A program made the position numbers and the translations under genes. Positions 1 through 5,823 of a stretch of 6,576 nucleotides of DNA are shown one piece after another. The notes under the pieces are model-generated. The model was given only the letters and a program-made list of their open reading frames with translations, searched no databases and was not told where the DNA came from. This stretch comes from Bacteroidales bacterium (lineage in GTDB: Bacteria; Bacteroidota; Bacteroidia; Bacteroidales; F082), in assembly GCA_020853175.1 (NCBI GenBank), contig JADYZK010000479.1, forward strand, positions 1-6,576, written 5' to 3'. Within the stretch, counting starts at the first letter, position 1. Each line of letters starts with the position of its first letter.

Positions 1-1620
1 ACTGGTAAAATGATCGCCTATTTTAACCATCCGGTTGATACTTCCTATTCAAATGGTATTGATGCTATTTACCTCCATAAAAGTATTGATGATACGGTAA
101 TCAATTACATCAATAGAGCCAAATTCAGCATAGATTTTACAATGTATAATTTTAACAACAGTGGCCTAAGTAATATCAGCCAAGCTCTAATTGCAGCAGC
201 AAACAGAGGCGTCAGAGTGCGTGTTATTGGTTGCGGAACAACTGCTAATATAGGCATGGACCAACTCGGTGGCACTGCCGTTCATTTATTGATTGGGCCA
301 ACTGAAACACAACGCACTGGCATCATGCACAATAAATTCATCATTTTCGATGCTTATTCACCCGATCCCAACGATCCAATCTTATGGACCGGATCAACAA
401 ATTTCACGGATGGTCAAATCAACCTTGATGCCAATAATGTAATTATTGTCCAAGATCAGAGTTTAGCGAAAGCTTACCAGATTGAGTTTGAAGAAATGTG
501 GGGTTCCACAGACGATGCGCCAAACGCTGTTAATGCAAAATTCGGCTTCAACAAAAGAAACAATACACCACATGAGTTTGTGATTGATGGTAAAAGAGTG
601 GAGTGCTATTTTAGTCCTTCAGACGGTGTCAATGCTAAAATCGTAGATGTTATTAATACATCTGACAGTGATTTGAGTATTGCAACCATGTTGATTACCC
701 GCAATGAGATGGCTTATGCTATCGTTGATCGTTTTACTGATGGTGTTGCAGTAAATGTGATTACAAATGCCGAAGGGAACAATGGTTCAACAGTGAATGA
801 GGTGATGGAAAGTGCCTTGACCTTTCATTATACTTTCGACAATGTGTCGAATGGTATTATGCACCACAAATTTATGGTAGTTGACCAATTTGCTCCATTG
901 TCTGATCCGATGCTTTTTACAGGCTCGCACAACTGGAGTGCTGCAGCTAATAATGACAATGATGAGAATACCCTAATTGTTCACGATCAAACAATGGCGA
1001 ACATCTATTACCAGTCATTTGTAAAACGATTTGTTGATAATCAGGGTGTTTTGGGCGATTTGAATCAGCCTCCTGTAGCTGTAAATGACAACGGCACAAC
1101 AATGATCAATCAATTGATTACAATTGCAGTATTGGAAAACGATGAAATTGAAGCACCTGTAACTTTAAGTATCGAACAAGCAGCTGCGAATGGGAATTCC
1201 TTTATTCCATTTGCGAATCCAAATGTAATCAATTATATGCCTGCTACAGATTTTTATGGTAATGATTCAATTGTATATAAAATTATTTACCAAGCCAATC
1301 CATCTTTAAATGCCACAGCAAAAATTTACCTCACTGTTGTGAACAATAGTGGTGTGGCCGAAGTGCGATATTCAGCTTTAAAAGTGAATCCAAATCCGGC
1401 ACGCGATATCGTTCATCTTTCACTTAACAACAGCTTAAGCAGTGATGCAACCCTTTCCTTTTTCGATATGATGGGTAAGTTGAAATATTCAATCAACCTT
1501 GCTGGAACAGAAAAATCTGTTTCGCTGAATTTGAAAAGTATTGGGATTCGTGAAGGTGTTTATTTGCTGGTTCTCGACGAGCAAAATAAAAAATCAGTCA
1601 GCAAATTGGTTGTTCAATAA
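1..1620 (+). CDS. Secreted phospholipase D-like (two HKD motifs) protein with T9SS type A sorting domain, 5'-partial
   Basis: The frame is open from the first base, and the first in-window ATG (position 10) opens directly into the catalytic fold with no signal peptide. The true start is therefore inferred to lie upstream. Counting from that ATG, there are two PLD half-domains. The first has H107-x-K109-x4-D114 followed by G128-S-T-N; the second has H285-x-K287-x4-D292 followed by G305-S-H-N. In this superfamily the two HKD motifs form one active site that cleaves phosphodiester bonds through a phospho-histidine intermediate. Substrates in the family include phospholipids and nucleic acids, and the sequence does not decide between them. 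Residues about 353-445 resemble an Ig/cadherin-like repeat (PPVAVNDN, then VLEND, YMPATDFYGNDS). The last ~80 residues match a T9SS type A tail (VNPNPARD, GVYLLVL, final KLVVQ), implying export through Sec and T9SS to the surface or medium. It ends before a hairpin terminator and converges on hemD. Family and export are well supported; substrate is unknown. Confidence 0.9.
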   Translation, partial: TGKMIAYFNHPVDTSYSNGIDAIYLHKSIDDTVINYINRAKFSIDFTMYNFNNSGLSNISQALIAAANRGVRVRVIGCGTTANIGMDQLGGTAVHLLIGPTETQRTGIMHNKFIIFDAYSPDPNDPILWTGSTNFTDGQINLDANNVIIVQDQSLAKAYQIEFEEMWGSTDDAPNAVNAKFGFNKRNNTPHEFVIDGKRVECYFSPSDGVNAKIVDVINTSDSDLSIATMLITRNEMAYAIVDRFTDGVAVNVITNAEGNNGSTVNEVMESALTFHYTFDNVSNGIMHHKFMVVDQFAPLSDPMLFTGSHNWSAAANNDNDENTLIVHDQTMANIYYQSFVKRFVDNQGVLGDLNQPPVAVNDNGTTMINQLITIAVLENDEIEAPVTLSIEQAAANGNSFIPFANPNVINYMPATDFYGNDSIVYKIIYQANPSLNATAKIYLTVVNNSGVAEVRYSALKVNPNPARDIVHLSLNNSLSSDATLSFFDMMGKLKYSINLAGTEKSVSLNLKSIGIREGVYLLVLDEQNKKSVSKLVVQ

Positions 1621-1670
1621 ACTTTGGTTGTTTCATTGACGAAAATGTGACCTTCCGTGCTTAGAAATAA

Positions 1671-1705
1671 AAAAAAGCTGTCTGATTGATTCAGGCAGCT
1701 TTTTT
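1671..1705. terminator. Bidirectional rho-independent terminator
   Basis: A 15-base-pair stem (1671-1685 with 1691-1705) closes a five-base loop, ttgat. The G/C core GCTGTCTGA pairs with TCAGGCAGC with a single T-G wobble. It is flanked by an A-run on the left and a T-run on the right, so each strand reads as a hairpin followed by U residues. It lies between the stop codons of two convergent genes and probably ends both transcripts. Confidence 0.88.
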
Positions 1706-1770
1706 GTTTCTTAAAACTAATTTTGAAATCGTTTCTTCATGAGATAACCATAAAAGAAAGGGGATGAAAT

Positions 1771-2532
1771 TTACTTTTTTCTGGCTTTTTTGTTTTCAGC
1801 TTCAATGAATTCTTCAATGGCCATCGTCATCGAAGGGCTTGTTTTACTGGGAGCGTCAATGTGCAAGACAAAGCCGGCCTCCTTAATGGCTTCGCAGGTG
1901 GACTCACCAAAGCCGGCAAAAAGTTTTTCGCCTTGCTTGAATTTCGGGAAGTTCTTTTGCAGTGATTTGATTCCCGCAGGGCTAAAGAAAACAACCAAAT
2001 CATAGTTCTCCAACTTAATGCTGCTGAGGTTGCTGGCAACGGTGCGATACAAAACAGCTTTTGTAAACTCGATCTTGTTTTGCTCCAAAAGATCTACCAT
2101 ACTTTCTTTATGGATGTCGGAACAAGGCAGTAAAAATTTCTCTTCTTTGTGCTTGCGGATGATGTCAATAAGGTCGTTGAAACTTTGTTTTCCATGGAAG
2201 ATTTTCCGCTTTCTATACTGAACGTATTTCTGTAAGTAATAAGCTGTTGACTCAGAAATACAGAAATATTTCATTGTTTCAGGCACCTCGAAACGCATTT
2301 CTTTGGCAATCCGAAAAAAATGATCCACCGAGTTGCGGCTGGTCATTATGATGGCCGTTTGATCGGTTAACGAGATGCGTTCTTTCCTGAAATCGCGGGC
2401 GGTGACGCCTTCAATGCTGATGAATTTATGAAAATCAATGGTAAGACTGTATTTTTTGGCCAATTCACTGTAAGGGGATTTTTCGAATTCAACCGGCTTG
2501 GGTTGGGAAACAAGTACTGATTTTATCTTCAT
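1771..2532 (-). CDS. hemD: Uroporphyrinogen-III synthase family protein (HemD-like)
   Basis: This encodes 253 residues, the usual size for the family. HemD closes and isomerises hydroxymethylbilane to uroporphyrinogen III in cytoplasmic tetrapyrrole synthesis. Family-like blocks are visible in order: the N-terminal VLVSQPKP and KSPY strand; TSRNSVDHFF (64-73) matching the usual TS.n.v..f block; FFSPAGIKSL (182-191) matching the second-domain 'SP.g' block; FGESTCEAIKEAG (208-220); and PSMTMAIEEF near the C-terminus. The overall pattern (for example MKYFCISE and QKYVQYRKRKIF) is that of the Bacteroidota subgroup. A GTG codon lies directly before the ATG at 2532; the ATG is preferred. HemD proteins are poorly conserved, so family membership is firmer than proven activity. 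No other haem gene is in the window. The DUF4271 gene lies 123 bases upstream on the same strand, a pairing I recall as common in Bacteroidota. No clear promoter stands in the gap. Confidence 0.85.
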   Translation of the reverse strand: MKIKSVLVSQPKPVEFEKSPYSELAKKYSLTIDFHKFISIEGVTARDFRKERISLTDQTAIIMTSRNSVDHFFRIAKEMRFEVPETMKYFCISESTAYYLQKYVQYRKRKIFHGKQSFNDLIDIIRKHKEEKFLLPCSDIHKESMVDLLEQNKIEFTKAVLYRTVASNLSSIKLENYDLVVFFSPAGIKSLQKNFPKFKQGEKLFAGFGESTCEAIKEAGFVLHIDAPSKTSPSMTMAIEEFIEAENKKARKK

Positions 2533-2607
2533 CACGGTAGGTGTTTATCTTCGGTTATAGTGTTAGCGCATTCACGATAATTGCTAAGTATGTGCAGTTC
2601 AACGGTT

Positions 2608-2627
2608 AAACTTTTTGGTTAAAGTTT
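2608..2627. repeat. Small AT-rich inverted repeat upstream of hemD
   Basis: AAACTTT (2608-2614) and AAAGTTT (2621-2627) form a perfect seven-base inverted repeat around the loop ttggtt. It sits about 75 bases before the hemD start, in the 123-base DUF4271-hemD spacer. The stem has one G-C pair, so it is a weak RNA hairpin without a U-tract on either strand. It could be a protein-binding site or chance in AT-rich DNA. Confidence 0.3.
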
Positions 2628-2655
2628 CAAACAAATGATTATAAGTCGTTCATTT

Positions 2656-3540
2656 TTAACCAAATGCTTCTCCATTGGATAGGATCAAGACTGTTTTTAA
2701 CAAAACTAAAAGTGGTACGATTTCAAGCGTGCAAAGATACAAAAATAAATAGAATAAATTGAAAGAACGCTCGGACAGACCAACTACAAAACTTCTTGAA
2801 ATGCGCATCAAATGAAGTAGTCCCAACAATATCAAACTTACAAAAAACATAAAATCACTCTCTTGAAATTCTAGAATCAGCAGTAGCGGAACCAGCAACA
2901 AAACCGAAATAAGTGAAAAAGTGATTTGATTGGTAAGGTAGCGTTCTCCGCTTTCTTTCACATGAAAAATAAATGCAAGCATCAGAATGGTAAGGTATTT
3001 GCCAAGGATGACGAAAGCCACCACACCAAAGATGATTAACAAATCGAGCCATTCATTTCCGGTGATGGCCGGAGCAGAGCCAAAATGTTCTGCAATGGAA
3101 CGAATCAATAAAGTGAAGCTCAAAAAATAAAGGCCGGAATACAAATAGGTGAGGCCGTTGTTGAGCGGATACCATTCGTGCAAAAGCAGCCATTGCGCGC
3201 TGTTGCTAAATGAAGCCTTGATCATTTGAAAAAACCGCCGCGGGTACATCGCCTTAGTGAAAACAATGATGGCAAAAATGGCAAACGGAACCATTCCAAT
3301 CAAAAGATCGCTTGATGATGTTTTGCTCTGAATGGTTTTTTCACGCATAATTTTAGGAGGCTCCAATGCCGACACAAACCTTGCTTTAACCATCTTTTGT
3401 GGCATAAAACACTGTGTTGTAAGGCTGTCGTTGCCCAAAGCAAAAAGCTCTTTATGGTATGGTGCTGCCACCGAAACCTCCTTCATTTTCAGGAGACTTT
3501 CGTTAAAAAAAGGCAAGCTTTCGGGCGTTGTGTCGTACAT
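2656..3540 (-). CDS. DUF4271 domain-containing integral membrane protein
   Basis: This is a 294-residue protein of unknown function. A soluble N-terminal part of about 75 residues is followed by about six hydrophobic segments: roughly residues 79-97, 128-148, 165-190, 204-224, 229-246 and 262-284. The last segment carries FLYLCTLEIVPLLVL, the C-terminal signature I associate with DUF4271, a Bacteroidota family of inner-membrane proteins. There is no cleavable signal peptide at the N-terminus and no recognisable catalytic motif. The ATG at 3540 is preferred over the in-frame TTG at 3549 because a minus-strand TAnnTTTG element at 3558-3565 would start the transcript near 3551, leaving a leader of about ten bases. 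The gene precedes hemD on the same strand and probably shares its transcript. That recurrent pairing hints at a link to tetrapyrroles or envelope biology, but nothing in the sequence proves it. Confidence 0.85.
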   Translation of the reverse strand: MYDTTPESLPFFNESLLKMKEVSVAAPYHKELFALGNDSLTTQCFMPQKMVKARFVSALEPPKIMREKTIQSKTSSSDLLIGMVPFAIFAIIVFTKAMYPRRFFQMIKASFSNSAQWLLLHEWYPLNNGLTYLYSGLYFLSFTLLIRSIAEHFGSAPAITGNEWLDLLIIFGVVAFVILGKYLTILMLAFIFHVKESGERYLTNQITFSLISVLLLVPLLLILEFQESDFMFFVSLILLGLLHLMRISRSFVVGLSERSFNLFYLFLYLCTLEIVPLLVLLKTVLILSNGEAFG

Positions 3541-3557
3541 GTTTCTCAAAAAGTATG

Positions 3558-3565
3558 CAAAAGTA
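3558..3565 (-). promoter_or_regulatory. Bacteroidota -7 promoter element for DUF4271-hemD
   Basis: Read on the minus strand this is TACTTTTG followed by CA, an exact match to the Bacteroidota primary-sigma -7 consensus TAnnTTTG. It lies 18 bases before the DUF4271 ATG. No good -33 TTTG is seen at the usual spacing of about 19 bases. The region upstream is very AT-rich, which may compensate. Confidence 0.55.
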
Positions 3566-3686
3566 GTAATTTATATTCATTATAAAGAAGATTATTATTA
3601 TAAACAACTGATATATAGTTAAATAGCACTGTTTCAGGCGGATAGTTCCGAACGACCTTGAAGCTACTTCTGTCGGAAAAAAGCGG

Positions 3687-3694
3687 TAATTTTG
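3687..3694 (+). promoter_or_regulatory. Bacteroidota -7 promoter element for the pta operon
   Basis: TAATTTTG followed by CA exactly matches TAnnTTTG and sits 35 bases before the pta ATG. Transcription would start near 3701 with a leader of about 30 bases. A TTG at 3658-3660 is the nearest -33-like triplet, but its 26-base spacing is longer than the usual 17-23. The element also argues against the in-frame TTG at 3658 as the pta start, because that codon would lie upstream of the transcription start. Confidence 0.6.
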
Positions 3695-3729
3695 CACTCA
3701 AATTTTTACCCCTATATTGTTCATCAGTC

Positions 3730-4758
3730 ATGAATCTTATTCAAACCATCCGTGAAAGAGCCAAAGGCAGCCATAAGTGCATTGTTTTGCCCGAAGGTTC
3801 GGAAGAACGCACCATGCGGGCCGCCGACATCATCCTCGAAGAAGAGCTCGCCGACATCATCCTTTTAGGTAATGTTTCCGAAATGAAGCTAAATGCCAGT
3901 CATTGGAACCTTAAGCACATCCATAAAGCCACTTTGATTGACCCCGTTGACCATGAGCGCAAGCAATATTTTGCTGATTTACTCTTTGACCTCCGAAAAT
4001 CAAAAGGGTTAACCCCCGATCAAGCCTTGAAACTGGTTGAAGACCCTTTGTATTTGGCTGTGTTGCTCATCAAAAATGGTGATGCCGATGGCGAGGTGGC
4101 TGGAGCCAATAATTCCACTGGCGATGTGCTACGCCCTGCCTTTCAAATTGTGAAAACACAACCCGGTTTCAGTGCTGTTTCGGGTGCTTTCATCATGATT
4201 GTACCCAATTCCACTTATGGCGATGAGGGCATATTGGTGTTTGCCGATTGTGCTGTGAACCCCGACCCCAGTGTGAAAGAGCTTGCCGAAATAGCTGTGG
4301 CCTCGGCCCAAACAGCCAAAAGTATTGCCGGCATCGAGCCGCGGGTGGCCATGCTGAGCTTCTCGACCAAAGGAAGTGCAAAACACGAAAAAGCTACAAA
4401 AATGATTGAAGCTACCGCCATGGCCCGCGCTATGAACCCCGACTTATTGATTGATGGCGAACTGCAAGCCGATGCGGCCATTGTGGAAGCCATAGGACTC
4501 AAAAAAGCTCCCGGTTCGGCGATCGCCGGTAATGCCAATGTGCTGGTTTTTCCATCGTTAGAATCAGGAAATATCGCTTATAAATTGGTACAACGCTTGG
4601 CAAATGCCGAAGCTATCGGCCCTGTGTTGCAAGGCATGGCAGCCCCCATCAACGATCTTTCGCGCGGTTGCTCGGTGGAAGATATCGTGAATCTTGTTGC
4701 TATTACTGTGAACCAAGCCAAGGGATTGAAAATTGAAGTGCCTGTGTTGCATGAATAG
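3730..4758 (+). CDS. pta: Phosphate acetyltransferase
   Basis: Pta converts acetyl-CoA and phosphate to acetyl-phosphate and CoA in the cytoplasm, the first step of acetate formation (reversible). At 342 residues it is the short single-domain form, without the N-terminal regulatory DRTGG part of long enterobacterial Pta. Visible motifs are VLPEGSEERT near the N-terminus, DADGEVAGANNSTGDVLRPA (119-138), LSFSTKGSAKHE (209-220), DGELQADAA (242-250), NANVLVFPSLESGNIAYK (268-285) and NDLSRGCSVEDIV (308-320). The residues known from Methanosarcina thermophila Pta (Arg87, Arg133, Arg287, Ser309, Arg310, Asp316, from memory) all appear shifted by two: R89, R135, R289, S311, R312 and D318. The ATG at 3730 begins the conserved protein; a 24-codon extension to a TTG at 3658 is rejected because the -7 promoter element lies inside it. 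It heads a cluster with a dehydrogenase homologue 61 bases downstream, then ackA. The G+C content appears slightly higher than in the flanking genes. Confidence 0.96.
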   Translation: MNLIQTIRERAKGSHKCIVLPEGSEERTMRAADIILEEELADIILLGNVSEMKLNASHWNLKHIHKATLIDPVDHERKQYFADLLFDLRKSKGLTPDQALKLVEDPLYLAVLLIKNGDADGEVAGANNSTGDVLRPAFQIVKTQPGFSAVSGAFIMIVPNSTYGDEGILVFADCAVNPDPSVKELAEIAVASAQTAKSIAGIEPRVAMLSFSTKGSAKHEKATKMIEATAMARAMNPDLLIDGELQADAAIVEAIGLKKAPGSAIAGNANVLVFPSLESGNIAYKLVQRLANAEAIGPVLQGMAAPINDLSRGCSVEDIVNLVAITVNQAKGLKIEVPVLHE

Positions 4759-4819
4759 CGCAATTTTTAAAAATGCAAATCGAGAATAATTTACCAAACA
4801 AACGAAAATATTCAACAAT

Positions 4820-5779
4820 ATGAGTGAAACACTTGAAGATTTCAGCTTGGGCAAACGTCCCAAAACGAAAGGTATGATACAAAAAGTGGGTGTAGTGGGC
4901 TGCGGTTCAGTGGGTCAGGAAATTACACGCTACATCAGTGAAAATGGCATTGATGTGATTTTTTTAGACCTTGATGATGATCGAGTAAAAGATGCCTTTG
5001 TGGGTATTGGTGCTTCTTTGGATGACACCATCAACCATTGGGGACTCACTCCGGGCGAAAAACGCGCCATCCTCAGCCGCATCAAAGGAACAACCGATTA
5101 TGCCGATCTGGCCGACTGCGACCTCGTGATTGAGTCCATCAGCTCACGAAAAAAAGGTACCAGCCTAGAAATTAGAAAAGAAATTTTCAAAAATATTGAA
5201 GCCGTCGTGCGTCCCGATGCCATTATTTCGTCCAATATCGTTACCCTGATGATTTCGGATTTGTCGGCAGTTTTAAAACATCCCGATCGCGGAATCGGAA
5301 TTCATTTTATACTTCCTATTCACAAAAGCAATGTCATTGAGGTAGTTAAAGGAATCAATTCATCAGATGAGGCCTTTGAACAAGTGGTGAAGTTTGCCGG
5401 TATGATCAATAAAAAAATTATCCGACTGAATGAATCGCCCGGAAATATCGTTACCCGTATGCTGGTTACTACCATTAACGAAGCCTGCGAAATTTTGATG
5501 GAAGGCGTGGCATCGGTAAGTGACATAGACATGGCCATGCGCGAGTCGGGCTATCTATTTGGCCCTTTTGAAATGGCCGACCGCATTGGCCTCGACAAGG
5601 TGTTGAAATATATGGACAACCTGTATCTCGAGTTTGGCGACAAGCAATACAAACCATCACCCATCATCAAACGTTTGGTGAGGGCCAACTATTTGGGCCG
5701 TATCACCGGAAAAGGGTTTTATAATTACAAGGATGGACGAGCAGTAGATCAAACAGTTACATGTGCTGTAATTAAATAA
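4820..5779 (+). CDS. Divergent 3-hydroxyacyl-CoA dehydrogenase family protein
   Basis: This encodes 319 residues with the two-domain layout of short 3-hydroxyacyl-CoA (3-hydroxybutyryl-CoA) dehydrogenases, which interconvert 3-hydroxyacyl-CoA and 3-oxoacyl-CoA using NAD(H). The Rossmann fold shows G27-C-G29-S-V-G32 with acidic residues ending strand two (D50, D52), favouring NAD. The dyad is present as H162 in GIHF and E174 in VIEVV. The C-terminal domain has GYLFGPFEMADRIGLD (244-259) and GRITGKGFYNY (293-303). Three usual active-site positions differ. The Ser of SSNTSSL is V141 (here SSNIVTL), HFFNP reads HFILP, and the Asn of GFxxNR is T212 (here GNIVTR). Activity or substrate may therefore differ from the family norm. 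An 18-residue basic leader precedes a second possible start, the ATG at 4874; 4820 is kept because an A-rich stretch precedes it, but the choice is unsettled. The position between pta and ackA suggests a role at the acetyl-CoA/acyl-CoA node, which is inference. Confidence 0.85.
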   Translation: MSETLEDFSLGKRPKTKGMIQKVGVVGCGSVGQEITRYISENGIDVIFLDLDDDRVKDAFVGIGASLDDTINHWGLTPGEKRAILSRIKGTTDYADLADCDLVIESISSRKKGTSLEIRKEIFKNIEAVVRPDAIISSNIVTLMISDLSAVLKHPDRGIGIHFILPIHKSNVIEVVKGINSSDEAFEQVVKFAGMINKKIIRLNESPGNIVTRMLVTTINEACEILMEGVASVSDIDMAMRESGYLFGPFEMADRIGLDKVLKYMDNLYLEFGDKQYKPSPIIKRLVRANYLGRITGKGFYNYKDGRAVDQTVTCAVIK

Positions 5780-5789
5780 TTGATCTACT
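5743..5789 (+). repeat. Composite stem-loop across the dehydrogenase stop codon, before ackA
   Basis: AGTAGATCAA (5743-5752) pairs perfectly with TTGATCTACT (5780-5789). Inside it, 5755-5761 pairs with 5767-5773 (seven pairs, one G-T wobble) around the loop tgtgc, leaving a 2/6 internal loop. The stop codon (5777-5779) lies in the internal loop. No T-tract follows, so it does not look like an intrinsic terminator. It could be an RNA-processing or stability element between dehydrogenase and ackA messages, or chance. Confidence 0.4.
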
Positions 5790-5823
5790 ATCAAGTCGTT
5801 AAAAAAATTAAACATAAAGAGAA

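Noticed and set aside
1606..1637. Short imperfect direct repeat of TTGGTTGTT around the stop codon of the PLD-like gene
   Set aside because: It is too short and imperfect to indicate an attachment site or duplication, and nothing mobile lies nearby.
1790..2221. Plus-strand open frames of 67-71 codons opposite hemD
   Set aside because: They lie antisense to a gene with clear family blocks, and their products resemble no family I recognise.
3658..3729. In-frame 24-codon upstream extension of pta from a TTG codon
   Set aside because: It precedes the conserved Pta N-terminus, resembles nothing in the family, and contains the TAATTTTG promoter element that should lie upstream of the transcript.
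4129..4538. Several minus-strand open frames of 62-107 codons inside pta
   Set aside because: They lie wholly opposite a strongly conserved gene, show no recognisable domain, and are shadows of its codon bias.
4747..4778. Inverted repeat TTGCAT/ATGCAA across the pta stop, with a nested ATTTTTAAAAAT palindrome
   Set aside because: The outer arms are only six bases with a 20-base loop and the palindrome is pure A/T, so it is a weak structure expected by chance in AT-rich spacers.
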